This document shows, in pieces, positions 17,301 to 25,521 of a DNA stretch of 64,000 nucleotides. The notes under the pieces were generated by a model. It was not told the origin of the DNA, ran no database searches, and saw nothing but the letters and a program-made list of their open reading frames with translations. The position numbers were made by a program, and so were the translations under genes. Position 1 is the first letter of the stretch, and each line of letters begins with the position of its first letter. The stretch is from Bacteroidota bacterium (GTDB lineage Bacteria > Bacteroidota > Rhodothermia > Balneolales > Balneolaceae), in contig JAQCBZ010000002.1 in assembly GCA_027621355.1 (NCBI GenBank), forward strand, positions 59,938 to 123,937, in the 5' to 3' direction.

Positions 17301-18785
17301 TATGACAAAGCAGGATTTGTAGACTGGATGCAACGACAGAGAAAAGCACAAATCGATCGCCGAGACACCACGATTACCCCCGATTCTTTGCGCCGCATTA
17401 ACCTTATCGATCGAGTAAAACTTGCCGGGCTCAACGCTGCCTTAATTCCATTTGGCATCAAAGACATCAGCCTGAGTTATTCTCAAGGTCAATCGGGAGC
17501 TCAAGCGGGGTATTTAGGGGAACCCGATCTCCTCTCGGCCATTGGAGGGGAGGAGACTCCTAGTTTCCTGTATCGAACGGGGGTGTTAACTCGCCTGGAA
17601 GGTGGAGCGTTTATTCAAGCACCTCCTGGTGGCGGAAATCTTCAGCTGCCCATACAAGAGACGGAGTCCCATAGCGTGTCTGCCTCCACAGCGTTTCAGC
17701 CATTCCAGAACCTTTCTATTAATCTAAACTGGACCGCTTCATGGGATGAACGGCTAGCCGAAACCATCACCCTCACGCAAGATTCATCGTTGTCTGTTCG
17801 TACCTCCAGCGGTACCGTTCAGGCGACCGTATGGAATATTGAAGGCAATTATGAAGACCTATTTTTGAAACAACTCGAGCGCGCCTATGCTGATCTCCCA
17901 TCCGAAGGGACCGTGATTTCTGATGAACTGGGTAATGCGGATGGTCGGGTCGTTCTTGGGCCTAATTCGTTGCTCGAAGATTTTCAGTCAACCTATTTGG
18001 TGGCAGGATCACCCACCTCGTTTGGAAAGGGCTATCTGCCATTCCCTATGCCAAACTGGAAAGTGAGTTACTCCGGAGTAGAAAAGATTATCCCCTTTAT
18101 CGGTCGATGGATGCAACGAGCCACCTTATCTCACGCCTATCAAGCAACCTTCCGATCTGGATGGACCCTCAATAATGATGTTGGCGACGCCATTACCCAA
18201 TCGATTGGCCCGTACCAACTCGATTTTATCCGACCTGAATTTTCCCCTAATTCGGTCACCGTTCAACAACGCTATTCACCGTTGGTTCAGCTAGGAATCA
18301 CATGGAAAGGGGGATTAACAACCAACTTCTCCATGGAAACGTCACGCATTACTTCGTTGGCCCTTTCCAATTCACAAGTCGCTCAACGGGTGTCAAGAGG
18401 AGCCAAAATGACGCTAAACTATGCGATTCGAGGCTTCAAATTGCCCTTTTTAACGCGATTTAATAACAACATTAACCTGAGTGCCAACGCCTCTTACACC
18501 GAAGACGTGGATCGTCGCTTTGAACTGGGTAATGACATTGCTCAATCCCTTTCTGAGAGTGGAGGAGTCTTTGATCCACAACAGGCCCTCACACAAATTA
18601 TCAAGATCCCAGAAACAGGTCAGGCCCGTATTACGGGAGCGGCATCGTTGGGGTATTCTTTTTCCAGTCGACTCACGGCGAGTGCAGAGTACGCCTACAC
18701 CAAAATCATTCCCCGCTCCACCAACACCTTTGAACGGACCAATCATGATATTCGGGTGAATATTCGCGTCAGTATCTTGAATTAG
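11388..18785 (+). CDS. sprA: SprA, giant outer-membrane translocon of the type IX secretion system
   Basis: The 2465-residue product matches SprA in length and composition. SprA forms a very large beta-barrel through which type IX cargo and gliding adhesins cross the outer membrane. A signal peptide is visible (hydrophobic 18-30, predicted cut after VLA at 37). Then come a DSL-rich segment with pentapeptide repeats (about 61-75), SprA_N-like text such as NLSINITGKIGENVQLTADW and FNFSYK, GFALVEGSVRVTANGV, and long stretches of alternating polar and hydrophobic strands to the C terminus. The frame has no ATG near the start; TTG at 11388 is used here, with TTG 11400 or GTG 11412 as alternatives. 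Divergent from lptF; tail-to-tail with lnt. Confidence 0.95.
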   Translation: MRYRLNGLVPIHGVQANVWLVVGLFCLGVCSPGRVLAQVADSAEVRSSSELDSVSIPPFAPDSLRPDSLLADSIVPFVLDTTLIEWFPSSPAPSRVWSPQQRRYPLWMQPSASLLAPRVTYLKEKRYRIDRPFGPQSYGVPSVLDLESFRKVKLDEDRQAYWYRLLEESKTQAVRNSGLLNFTVTIPGGTKSAFSRIFGSDEVSLRVNGAAYMNIGASIQTTADPQLPPDQQRRVDPTFDQNLSINITGKIGENVQLTADWDTERPFDFQNFLNFSYKPPFAIPTDANDVAGGLVDGNEDDVLRSIEMGNVTMQTGNPLIRGGSALFGVKSTLVFGPLSVTSVISQQKGATSTEKITGGSQESVTSIRPSDYEMDRHFFLDYYTRQGYEQSLSNPQQLTQTLSLAEVDVWILRENIQTEEGARRAVALADLGVQEQSGGTFGPPSNLGDAFPESVLDQYRDPNTPVTAENLGVSNPANFETGFFSKLEENFDYTVNRITGTISLQRSLGAREVLAVTYSYISSTGQLVKVGDINRSGSDRIYLKMLRPKNVNTSNRIFDLTMKNVYSIGVTGLSSQENLSLAIKFNEGNVATEQLPGRGTTLLQDLGLDRVDQQGGRSPDNIVDFGTGTIDLAAGRIIFPYLEPFGDRIRTLLEQSNADQETIERLTFDELYQERTSLASQNARNNYYIVESTSKGGVQDNYTLGFALVEGSVRVTANGVELVEGQDYQVDYTFGNISILNPQYTSPGQEIEISYENQAFTSIEQKSFTGVRLDYDLNRTTKLGATIFRYNERPLDDKIRIGDEPIRNTIIGLDGKTQIDLPFLTRAVDALPLVQTRAESKLSFSGEFAQLLPGVAQTQATRRAIDRGDFFPDEERGLSFIDDFEGTNIKLTLTNATRWVVASAPAAIPGYEPDQVWFNKNAPLQAFPSGNLESMSGRADLRGDFSHYSIPRNISSILGSVTYTPESQPVRITDVFPGKETQNPEDEFITTLDIHYAPNRRGIYAYPDDYPEVYENEPERTWGGMMTVLPSGQEDFTQNNIEFLEFWVQAVLPNGQDAPPSELNAYDGKLYVDLGIISEDVVPNAKLNTEDGLATAKDNLQPDNFTNPRSAVPAIPPAPLGQFSNEDRDIEDVGLDGLPNTGGVNDLNETVIFADFIAIAQQRLAANSPELAKLLEDPSNDDYMYYGSSAADGLPLHERFHRMLGRPDGNTPLSNSDSRAVTNRPDTEGLINPSIVEQNNAYVQYEIPLNPADPRGQKTQPNPYVVDGLDGPSQTDRWVQVRLPLTDIRRQFGDFNSFQNISYVRVWMSGYEKPFTLRFATFEFVGSQWRKTLLLNERSAPSADFQVASINIEENSNREPIPYRQPTGAIRAVNRGSQLQSLANEQSIVLGVENLGPQGEQLIKKTYPGGLNLVNYSNMRMFVHGEGFDQRGDIELIIRMGSDLENNYYEYRQPVTPTDPATPFGPFDTNESARLEEEAAAIWLYDENSVNINLSAFNALKQLRDQVGTQLDPNERFESGDLIQDGAPGAVVAMKGNPSLTRINEIALGVRNPYDPQDPSSVGTPVVAGELWLNELRVSGFDNTNGWAANMRGSTNFADLASVSGSVSHQTYGFGALESQLGQRNTSQTTSYNLSGTFNVNKLFPEDFGLNLPISVATSSSVSTPEFLPTQGDIRFSEFERAVQAREDLNDSEKDALIQDRLESTQTVSETFSINLPNISKKNSTSPLMQYTVDNITLSYNYNTAKGSSPDITKRENWATNASIAYGLSFRNVKLVRPFRFMEGVPVAGALSEIRLGVMPSSVNMSLSGSRSYGETRRRQLSSAADAIQFALQQTHTFNYNTSFGLNYNLTPGIPLSYSSNSAYDIGQQALRSANLTGADSLAYEPIPTFDVIKDMVSDTLSPRRNSFSESYSAAWSPPINRIPGLDWVTYSIRYGGGYQWANSAEGSGLGAQIGNSFKLDHSFGLNLETLYDKAGFVDWMQRQRKAQIDRRDTTITPDSLRRINLIDRVKLAGLNAALIPFGIKDISLSYSQGQSGAQAGYLGEPDLLSAIGGEETPSFLYRTGVLTRLEGGAFIQAPPGGGNLQLPIQETESHSVSASTAFQPFQNLSINLNWTASWDERLAETITLTQDSSLSVRTSSGTVQATVWNIEGNYEDLFLKQLERAYADLPSEGTVISDELGNADGRVVLGPNSLLEDFQSTYLVAGSPTSFGKGYLPFPMPNWKVSYSGVEKIIPFIGRWMQRATLSHAYQATFRSGWTLNNDVGDAITQSIGPYQLDFIRPEFSPNSVTVQQRYSPLVQLGITWKGGLTTNFSMETSRITSLALSNSQVAQRVSRGAKMTLNYAIRGFKLPFLTRFNNNINLSANASYTEDVDRRFELGNDIAQSLSESGGVFDPQQALTQIIKIPETGQARITGAASLGYSFSSRLTASAEYAYTKIIPRSTNTFERTNHDIRVNIRVSILN
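11568..11612 (+). repeat. three diverged 15-bp units in the sprA N-terminal segment
   Basis: Codons from 11568 encode PDSLR, PDSLL and ADSIV. The amino-acid period of five is clear (xDS[L/I]x) but the DNA units have drifted apart. The segment follows the signal peptide and precedes the conserved SprA region. DSL-rich linkers are known in exported Bacteroidota proteins. Confidence 0.5.
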
Positions 18786-18810
18786 ATCCGCTGGGTAGCG
18801 ACTCAATCTC

Positions 18811-20571
18811 CTACACTTGACGACGTCGGTGCGCGCTCAGTATGTGGATAAAAAACCCAACGGTTAACCATAGCCCACTAAGCACACTCACAAACAGCCC
18901 AAGTAGATTACCTCTCTCGACAAAGAAGGTATTATCCATCGTTTGAGTAGGGATTTTTACCCAATGTGAAGAGACAACTCCATAGTCAGACATCAGCTGT
19001 CGATCGCCCAAAGGGTCAATCCATCCACTTGTACCGGAGTTGGCTGCTCGAACAATTGGGCGACGTGTTTCAATGGCACGCAGTCTTGCAAAATCATAAT
19101 GTTGTGTATGTCCACTTGTTCGGCCCCACCATCCATCGTTGGTCAGAACCGCAATCCATTGTGCTCCTCCCGCAACGTATTCCCGCATCCAATCAGAAAA
19201 CACGGAATCGTAGCAAATCACAGGGGCGACTTTTTGAGACTCCATTAGCTCGAAAACCGTCGCCTGATTCCCTCGGCCAAAGCCCAGAAAGGATGTCCAA
19301 GGTAGGCGATCAACAAAGGGAAGACGCACGAGCTCGTCAGCAAAAGGAAATCGCTCAACTGCAGGGACTAAATTGGCCTTTTTGTAGGTAGTGATGGAGT
19401 CTTCTCGATTGGGTCGGATGTGCCAAGCGGCATTATACACGTCATAGGTGCGATTTGAGGGAGCTCGCCGAAGCAGTGCGGGATGGCGCTGGTCTTCAAG
19501 CGCTTCATCATACTCAATCCATCCAACGCCTGTGAGTACATGAGCTTGCCATTGCATGGCGTAGGAGCGCATTCGTAGTGCTTCGTATGAGTTTAAGGTC
19601 AAGGCGCCGTCAAGCGTATTTTCAGGCCACAATATCACAGGATCACTGGGGCCTTCAGAGTCACTGGCCCTTTCCATCACCGCCTGCGAGGTGAATGCCG
19701 CCGTTGAATCTATGAGCTCGCCAACAGAATCATAGCCTCCAAAAGATTCATAGGAATCACGATTGGGTTGGATAATGAGCACATCTTGGGTGGGGCCCTT
19801 GGCCAGGGCTTCCCACTCAACGCTACGATTCATGTCGATCCAAAGAGAAAGCCCTAAGGGTACTCCCACCAGAGCAACTCCAGGTAGAATACGTGATGTC
19901 CATTCCCAAGTGCCTTGCACCCGATTATATTCTTTGCCATGGTACTGGGCGTCCAACGCAGGTCGCACCCACACCTCATAGCCCCATGCTGCAACAATCA
20001 AAAACCACGCAGAGGCTCCCACATACCCCGTATACTCCACCCATTGGATGGCCCAGGGCCATGTGGACCATGCATTGGCAAGTGTTAACCACGGCCATGC
20101 CAAATCCCATTGATGATGCCCAAACTCAAATCCAAGCCACAGGGGAATCCAAATCACAGGGCGAATCCAGCATCCAACTCTCTGCCATCCTTGCTCAGAA
20201 GTACTCCGTTCAGCGACCTTGACCACGGCTCGAGCCACAAACAAAGCCAAGGTCATTAGCCCTGCATTTGCAACAATGGCAGCCAATCCACCACCCAATG
20301 TTGCCATCATCAACCAATAGGTGGTCAACAGATTCCACAGCAAGATGGCCGAGAAGATGAGTAACCGTCGTTTTTGTGCAATTCTGTGGTCTGAACTAAA
20401 TAGCAGCACCTGAAGGTCCAACCATCCCAATAAAAGCATGAATGGCAGGTCAACGGGTGGAAAAGAGATGGCCAGGAAGACTCCCGCTCGCACTGCAATC
20501 CACCACGGCGATGCAGACCACCATTCGTGAATGAACGCTTGTAGAGGGTATGTCACTCTGTGAGAAGTCAT
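18811..20571 (-). CDS. lnt: apolipoprotein N-acyltransferase Lnt
   Basis: This inner-membrane enzyme adds the third acyl chain to the N-terminal Cys of lipoproteins. About six hydrophobic helices fill the first 250 residues, followed by a periplasmic nitrilase-like domain and a C-terminal helix near 555-575. The Glu-Lys-Cys triad is visible: Glu in LWPENTLDG, Lys in YKKANLVPAVERFPF, Cys in PVICYDSVFSDW; the family's LTNDGWWGRTSG and AIETRRPIVRAANSGTSGWIDPLG follow. At 586 residues it is slightly long. The ATG overlaps the rsmI stop by four bases, so the two are co-translated. Confidence 0.95.
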   Translation of the reverse strand: MTSHRVTYPLQAFIHEWWSASPWWIAVRAGVFLAISFPPVDLPFMLLLGWLDLQVLLFSSDHRIAQKRRLLIFSAILLWNLLTTYWLMMATLGGGLAAIVANAGLMTLALFVARAVVKVAERSTSEQGWQRVGCWIRPVIWIPLWLGFEFGHHQWDLAWPWLTLANAWSTWPWAIQWVEYTGYVGASAWFLIVAAWGYEVWVRPALDAQYHGKEYNRVQGTWEWTSRILPGVALVGVPLGLSLWIDMNRSVEWEALAKGPTQDVLIIQPNRDSYESFGGYDSVGELIDSTAAFTSQAVMERASDSEGPSDPVILWPENTLDGALTLNSYEALRMRSYAMQWQAHVLTGVGWIEYDEALEDQRHPALLRRAPSNRTYDVYNAAWHIRPNREDSITTYKKANLVPAVERFPFADELVRLPFVDRLPWTSFLGFGRGNQATVFELMESQKVAPVICYDSVFSDWMREYVAGGAQWIAVLTNDGWWGRTSGHTQHYDFARLRAIETRRPIVRAANSGTSGWIDPLGDRQLMSDYGVVSSHWVKIPTQTMDNTFFVERGNLLGLFVSVLSGLWLTVGFFIHILSAHRRRQV

Positions 20572-21299
20572 TCGTCGACGCCCCCCTTTGCATCCTCGCT
20601 ATACCCCTTTGGAGCTACGACTACCACAAATTCCCCTTTGATTTTGGTCTGATGTAACATCTCTTGCACATCTTCTGTGCGGCCTCGAAGATGCTCCTCA
20701 AATTGTTTGGTCAATTCTCTTACCACACAAATCCACCGTGAAGGTCCAGCAACCTCGAGTAATTCCTTGACTAATCGCTCAATACGATGGGGGCTTTCGT
20801 ATAAAACCGTAGTAACGTCCCGATCGGCAATGTGTGCAAGCCTAGTGGATCGCCCTTTTTTGTGTGGCAGAAACCCTTCAAAGTGAAATTGCTCGCTCGG
20901 TAACCCACTACTCACTAGTGCGGTGGTCAAGGCGTCGGCGCCAGGAATCACACGCACACGTAGCAAGTCACCCGTCGACCGTCGCTGATGCACAGCTCGC
21001 GCCAACAAAAACCCAGGATCAGAGATCCCAGGCGTCCCAGCATCGGTAATCACAGCAATCGACTCCCCACGCAACAGTCGTTCAATGATTCCCTCCACGC
21101 GACGATGCTCATTATGCTGATGCATCGAAAACAATGGGGTAGAGATTTCATAAGCCTCCATTAAGCGCTTACTTGTGCGAGTATCTTCGCATCCAATGGC
21201 TGCAACGCTGCGCAATACCTCGACTGCCCGAGTAGAGAAATCCCCTAAATTACCAATAGGAGTTGCGACAAGATAAAGCGTGGCTGGTTCGACCGTCAT
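20568..21299 (-). CDS. rsmI: 16S rRNA (cytidine-1402-2'-O)-methyltransferase RsmI
   Basis: This SAM-dependent tetrapyrrole-methylase-fold enzyme modifies C1402 of 16S rRNA. Seen: LVATPIGNLGDFSTRAVEVL at residues 9-28, IGCEDTRTSKRLM at 35-47, SMHQHNE, and the SAM-binding VITDAGTPGISDPGF, then PGADALTTALVSSGLPSEQFHFEGFLPHKKG and YESPHRI. The length of 243 residues fits the catalytic domain; the short C-terminal RsmI tail found in some species is absent. The start is the ATG at 21299. It is first in an rsmI-lnt operon and divergent from the VOC gene across 59 bases. Confidence 0.95.
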   Translation of the reverse strand: MTVEPATLYLVATPIGNLGDFSTRAVEVLRSVAAIGCEDTRTSKRLMEAYEISTPLFSMHQHNEHRRVEGIIERLLRGESIAVITDAGTPGISDPGFLLARAVHQRRSTGDLLRVRVIPGADALTTALVSSGLPSEQFHFEGFLPHKKGRSTRLAHIADRDVTTVLYESPHRIERLVKELLEVAGPSRWICVVRELTKQFEEHLRGRTEDVQEMLHQTKIKGEFVVVVAPKGYSEDAKGGVDE

Positions 21300-21358
21300 A
21301 AACGGAGTGACTAAAAAGTGGTAGTTTTAAGACAATATAACGTTAACCATTTGCATGC

Positions 21359-21763
21359 ATGAACTCTTTCCGCCCTTCAGGTCTACACCACCTTACCTTA
21401 CGTGTCAATCGAATCAAAGAAGCCGATGATTTTTATCAACGGGTTTTGGGCTTTGAGTTAGTGAGAAAAATGGGTCAAAGCATGAGTGTATTTCGTATTG
21501 GCGAGCAGGATACACTGGTCTTGGTAGAAGCGGAAACATCCTATGATGCTCAGTCAAGGGACTTTAGGATGGATCATTTTGGATTCTATCTTGACACGCC
21601 AGAGCAAGTCGATGATCTAGCCGAAAAACTCCAGGAAGAGGGTATTCGCTTGATAAGTGGCCCTGCCAACCGAAAACATGGCCGGTTTTTCTTTATCACC
21701 GATCCAGATGGGAATATGATTGAGTTTTTTAGTGAAAAAGAGTACGCTACACGGCCAAAATAG
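21359..21763 (+). CDS. VOC-superfamily (glyoxalase-like) protein
   Basis: This single-domain protein has 134 residues and the vicinal-oxygen-chelate fold. It opens with LHHLTLRVNRIKEADDFYQRVLGFELV and ends FFITDPDGNMIEFF. Potential metal ligands are the His of LHHLTL, the His of MDHFGFYLD and the Glu of MIEFF. Members include glyoxalases, dioxygenases and fosfomycin-resistance-like enzymes; nothing here fixes the substrate. It appears monocistronic, divergent from rsmI. The start is the ATG at 21359. Confidence 0.85.
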   Translation: MNSFRPSGLHHLTLRVNRIKEADDFYQRVLGFELVRKMGQSMSVFRIGEQDTLVLVEAETSYDAQSRDFRMDHFGFYLDTPEQVDDLAEKLQEEGIRLISGPANRKHGRFFFITDPDGNMIEFFSEKEYATRPK

Positions 21764-21849
21764 AGCTTATATAGTGAACCATGCCATAGTTCGAGAGCCG
21801 AAACCCTTGTAGACTGCATCTTTGTCATAATCTTAATAGGCTTCTTCTT

Positions 21850-21868
21850 GTGGCATGTTTTTTGCCAC
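21850..21868. promoter_or_regulatory. inverted repeat upstream of grpE
   Basis: GTGGCA (21850-21855), seven bases mostly T, TGCCAC (21863-21868), about 36 bases before the grpE start. It is not a CIRCE element (TTAGCACTC-N9-GAGTGCTAA) and no HrcA gene is in view. It could be an operator or a small hairpin in the leader. Confidence 0.3.
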
Positions 21869-21904
21869 TAGCCAAGCGAGGACAAGAACTTTTAATACGA
21901 ATCA

Positions 21905-22498
21905 ATGAGTGAAGAGTTGAGACCCGAAGAAACCCAATCTGAGCACACGCAGGACCACGAGGATGTGAATACACATGAGGCTACTGCTGAGCCTGCAGAC
22001 GCACAAGAGCCTGGGCAAGATTCAGACACGGAATCAAGCTCAGAACCAACAGTAGAGCAGACACCGGAGGAACAAATCGCATCCCTGAAAGATCAGTTAC
22101 TACGCAAAGCCGCAGAAATGGACAACATGCGCAAGCGTCAACAAAAAGAGCGCATTATGGTGTTTGAGCAAGCGCAAGCCGCCGCTATTGAGGCCTTTTT
22201 ACCGGTGAATGACGATCTACTACGCACGCTTCAAGCCATTGAGCCATCCGAAGAGACCAAGGCTATCCAGGAAGGAATTGAGCTTGTGGCCGACAAGTTT
22301 CAAGGGGTGCTAGAAAAATATGGGGTTGAGGCGATTACCCAGAAGGGAGTTCCCTTTGATGTGAATCTTCATGAAGCATTAATGAGACAACCTGCACAAG
22401 AGGGCGTTCCCTCAAATCAGGTGCTGGATGTACTCGAAAATGGATATAAACTAGGTGAGCGAGTCATTCGCCACGCAAAAGTGATTGTGAGTGAGTAA
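21905..22498 (+). CDS. grpE: nucleotide exchange factor GrpE
   Basis: This co-chaperone exchanges ADP for ATP on DnaK. The first 60 residues are acidic and low in complexity, followed by a coiled coil (about 62-95, with the [17 protein letters not shown] segment) and the C-terminal beta domain around [14 protein letters not shown] and [22 protein letters not shown], the family signature. The length is 197 residues, typical. The start is the ATG at 21905. It overlaps the dnaJ start by eight bases. dnaK is not in the window. Confidence 0.96.
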   Translation: MSEELRPEETQSEHTQDHEDVNTHEATAEPADAQEPGQDSDTESSSEPTVEQTPEEQIASLKDQLLRKAAEMDNMRKRQQKERIMVFEQAQAAAIEAFLPVNDDLLRTLQAIEPSEETKAIQEGIELVADKFQGVLEKYGVEAITQKGVPFDVNLHEALMRQPAQEGVPSNQVLDVLENGYKLGERVIRHAKVIVSE

Positions 22499-23663
22499 AC
22501 GAGACTATTACGAAGTATTGGGAGTTGCCAAAGGGGCGTCGGAGGCGGAGCTAAAAAAAGCATACCGTAAGCTCGCCATGAAGTACCACCCTGACCGCAA
22601 CAAAGGGGATGATGAAGCTGCCAAGAAATTCAAGGAGGCCTCAGAGGCCTATGAGGTGCTTCGTGATCCTGCCAAACGTCAACAATACGATCAGTTTGGA
22701 CACGCTGCAGCGGGAGCAGGTGGTTTTGGCGGCGGTGCAGGATTTGATGACGTCCCATTTGAAGACATTTTTAGCCGATTTAGCGACATTTTCGGCAGTG
22801 ATATGTTTGGTGGAGACGCCTTTGGTGGCGCGCGCACGGGGGGTAGTCGTCGAAGTCGATCGGCTGGACAACCAGGCTCCGATCTCAAAATCAATGTGGC
22901 CCTAACCCTCGAAGAGATCGCTTTTGGCACAGAAAAAACACTCAAAATTCGCAAACAAACACAGTGTTCTAGCTGTAAAGGGACCGGCGCCAAGACCGAT
23001 TCGGATTTCCAAACCTGTTCCACATGTGATGGAATTGGGGAAGTGCGTCAGGTTTCACGCACCATGTTTGGTCAGTTTGTCAACGTCCAGCCATGCCCCA
23101 CATGCCAAGGTGAAGGACGCATTATCAAGAATAAATGTGCCGAATGTCACGGTGAAGGACGTGTAAAAGGGGAGGAGACGATCAAGGTGACCATCCCTGC
23201 AGGTGTGAGTAATGGCAATTATATCACCTTGAGAGGGAACGGGAATGCAGGGGCTCGAGGCGGATCTCCTGGAGATCTCATTGTATTAATCCAAGAAAAA
23301 GAGCATGAGTACTTCGAGCGGGATGGCAATAACGTTATTTATGACCTCGATTTATCCATCCCGGATGCGGTCCTAGGGACTGATATTCAAGTGCCCACGC
23401 TCAAAGGGAAAGCCAAAGTAAAAATTGATGCAGGGACACAGCCTGGAAAATTACTCCGAATGAAGGAGAAGGGGATTCAAGGGCTGAACCAATCGGGGAC
23501 AGGAGATCAAATCATCCGCGTGAATGTGTTTATTCCAGACAGCTTGACGGCAGATGAGAAAGCATGGTTTTCAAATCATGCCGATTCGGACTCCTTTGAT
23601 CCAAAGCACAAGGAGCAAGATGGCAAGGGATTTTTCTCTCGAGTAAAAGACGTTTTTCAGTAG
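22491..23663 (+). CDS. dnaJ: chaperone protein DnaJ
   Basis: This Hsp40 co-chaperone stimulates DnaK ATPase and delivers substrates. Full type-I layout in 390 residues: J domain with the HPD tripeptide ([10 protein letters not shown], about 30-39), Gly/Phe-rich linker to about 125, four zinc-binding CxxCxGxG repeats ([32 protein letters not shown]), and a C-terminal substrate domain. The start is GTG at 22491 ([11 protein letters not shown]), inside the grpE tail; no ATG is available upstream in frame and the J domain begins immediately, so the GTG is well supported. Confidence 0.97.
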   Translation: MSKRDYYEVLGVAKGASEAELKKAYRKLAMKYHPDRNKGDDEAAKKFKEASEAYEVLRDPAKRQQYDQFGHAAAGAGGFGGGAGFDDVPFEDIFSRFSDIFGSDMFGGDAFGGARTGGSRRSRSAGQPGSDLKINVALTLEEIAFGTEKTLKIRKQTQCSSCKGTGAKTDSDFQTCSTCDGIGEVRQVSRTMFGQFVNVQPCPTCQGEGRIIKNKCAECHGEGRVKGEETIKVTIPAGVSNGNYITLRGNGNAGARGGSPGDLIVLIQEKEHEYFERDGNNVIYDLDLSIPDAVLGTDIQVPTLKGKAKVKIDAGTQPGKLLRMKEKGIQGLNQSGTGDQIIRVNVFIPDSLTADEKAWFSNHADSDSFDPKHKEQDGKGFFSRVKDVFQ

Positions 23664-23717
23664 GGGCGTTTAGGCGGCTGAATCATCCAACACAACCTGC
23701 CAGGGCAATGTACCGTC

Positions 23718-24272
23718 CTACTCCATCCTAAGATTCTGAGTTTTGGCACGACTCTCATCGGCCATATCAGCGTGGTATTGCGTCAAGAGATCGGTCAAAT
23801 CTGATCGATGAGAAGTCAACATCCGAATTGCAAGAAGCCCAGCATTTTTGGCCTTTCCAATGCCAACCGTCGCAACAGGAATGCCATTAGGCATTTGTAC
23901 AATCGAATACAAACTATCCTCACCCCCCAAATCTTTGGTCGGCACAGGGACACCAATGACTGGCAACGTTGTATATGAAGCAAGCATTCCGGGCAGGTGC
24001 GCAGCCCCACCAGCTCCAGCGATAATGGTGACGAGACCTCGTCCACCCGCTTTTTTGGCATAATCCGCCATGTCATCCGGCGTGCGATGAGCACTGACAA
24101 CCTTGGTCTCAAAAGGCACCCCAAACTGCTTCAGAATATCAGCAGCCTCTTTCATAATGGGCCAATCAGAATCACTGCCCATCACAATCCCAACCAACGG
24201 GTAGGAAGCCTCCGTTTTGGCAGAGCCTTCCTTCTTGGCAGATGCTGGTGGTTGTGTCGGTGTGGAGTTCAT
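23718..24272 (-). CDS. purE: N5-carboxyaminoimidazole ribonucleotide mutase PurE
   Basis: Class I PurE converts N5-CAIR to CAIR in purine synthesis. Seen: [50 protein letters not shown] and [18 protein letters not shown] start at the ATG at 24272 (184 residues); a GTG at 24335 would extend the frame into purK. The first 26 residues are a non-conserved tail containing an 18-bp tandem duplication (24207-24242). It lies 38 bases after the purK stop, so purK-purE are one operon. Confidence 0.95.
   Translation of the reverse strand: MNSTPTQPPASAKKEGSAKTEASYPLVGIVMGSDSDWPIMKEAADILKQFGVPFETKVVSAHRTPDDMADYAKKAGGRGLVTIIAGAGGAAHLPGMLASYTTLPVIGVPVPTKDLGGEDSLYSIVQMPNGIPVATVGIGKAKNAGLLAIRMLTSHRSDLTDLLTQYHADMADESRAKTQNLRME
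24207..24242 (-). repeat. 18-bp tandem duplication in the purE N-terminal tail
   Basis: Units at 24225-24242 and 24207-24224 encode SAKKEG and SAKTEA. They agree at about 13 of 18 bases and begin identically (TCTGCCAA). They lie before the first conserved PurE residue. Confidence 0.6.
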
Positions 24273-24310
24273 ACAGTCAAAATAAGGTTTTTTTACCCAA
24301 ACCCTTTGCT

Positions 24311-25480
24311 CTACAGTCGTAATCCATCTACCCACGAGCGCCCTTGTCTGTATAGCGCATCCACATCCTCACCCAAAAGGGTAAGGTGTCCCATTTTTCG
24401 ACCGGGCTTGCTCTGAGCCTTACCGTAGAGATGAAGCTTTGCGTTGTGCTCGAGTAACTCTACCGCACCATCTAGCTTCGCAGGGCGCTCTTCAGTCCCC
24501 AAAATATTGATCATGACTGCAGCGGGGACCTTCATGGCTGTGGATCCAAGGGGGGTTGAGGTGATGGCACGCACATGATTATCAAACTGCGAACTCTCGC
24601 AAGCCTCAATCGTATAATGCCCCGAATTGTGGGGTCGTGGAGCAGATTCATTGAGTAATAGATCGCCGGAGTCCGTCAAAAAGAACTCAAACGCAAACAG
24701 CCCCACACCATCAATGGCTTCCATAGCGGCCATGGCCAACTCTTGCGCCGTAGACTGAATCGATGCCTCCACCGGCGCCGGCGCAAGAACGGCTGTACAA
24801 ATCTGCCCCGTTTGAATGGTTTCGCAACAGGGGTAGACCACCATTCCCAACTCATTTCGAGCCACCTGGACAGCCAACTCCTTCACGAATGGGACCATCG
24901 CCTCAGCGATGATTTCATGACCATCATCTCCTGCGTCCCCACCCAAAGACCGGAATCCCTCCTGAGCTTCCTCCAACGACGACACCACACGATTGCCATA
25001 TCCGTCATAGCCTCCTTTGGAGGATTTTAGGACAAAAGGCCATCCATGAGTCTCCCCAAAAGTGACAAAGTCTTGCGAGCTCGACACAATCTCAAACGGT
25101 GCGACGGGAATACCGGCTGCTTGAAAGGTCGATTTTTCCTTCCATTTAGACTCCACAGCTTCAAAACTCGCTGGACTTGGATAGATAGGCACGCCTGTGC
25201 GTTCAACAACCTGATGTAGCACCTCTGAGGACAAAAATTCATTCTCTAGGGTAATGACATCGCAGATTTCGGCAAATGCAACCAACGCATCCACATCCTC
25301 AAACGAACCAGTGTGGCTTAATGGGGTCATCCACTGCAAGGGCTCAGCTGCGAACCGGTCACTATAACTGGCTACCCGCCAACCATATCGGAACGCTTCT
25401 TGTGCAGACATTTTTGCCAACTGACCCGCCCCAAGAAACCCAATCACATAATCGGCTCGAAGGTTTAATGTTTTGCCCAT
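24311..25480 (-). CDS. purK: N5-carboxyaminoimidazole ribonucleotide synthase PurK
   Basis: This ATP-grasp enzyme carboxylates AIR with bicarbonate and ATP to N5-CAIR, the substrate of PurE. Seen: an N-terminal nucleotide-fold segment [16 protein letters not shown]-grasp residues [34 protein letters not shown], and metal-binding [32 protein letters not shown], followed by [22 protein letters not shown]. The length of 389 residues is normal. The start is the ATG at 25480; it is divergent from prfA. Confidence 0.96.
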   Translation of the reverse strand: MGKTLNLRADYVIGFLGAGQLAKMSAQEAFRYGWRVASYSDRFAAEPLQWMTPLSHTGSFEDVDALVAFAEICDVITLENEFLSSEVLHQVVERTGVPIYPSPASFEAVESKWKEKSTFQAAGIPVAPFEIVSSSQDFVTFGETHGWPFVLKSSKGGYDGYGNRVVSSLEEAQEGFRSLGGDAGDDGHEIIAEAMVPFVKELAVQVARNELGMVVYPCCETIQTGQICTAVLAPAPVEASIQSTAQELAMAAMEAIDGVGLFAFEFFLTDSGDLLLNESAPRPHNSGHYTIEACESSQFDNHVRAITSTPLGSTAMKVPAAVMINILGTEERPAKLDGAVELLEHNAKLHLYGKAQSKPGRKMGHLTLLGEDVDALYRQGRSWVDGLRL

Positions 25481-25521
25481 GGTATGGAATCTCTTAAAGT
25501 TTGATATTATCCCAGCAACAA

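Noticed and set aside
18843-18851. A third perfect DnaA box (TGTGGATAA).
   Set aside because: It lies inside lnt coding sequence, alone, and about two such matches are expected by chance in 64 kb.
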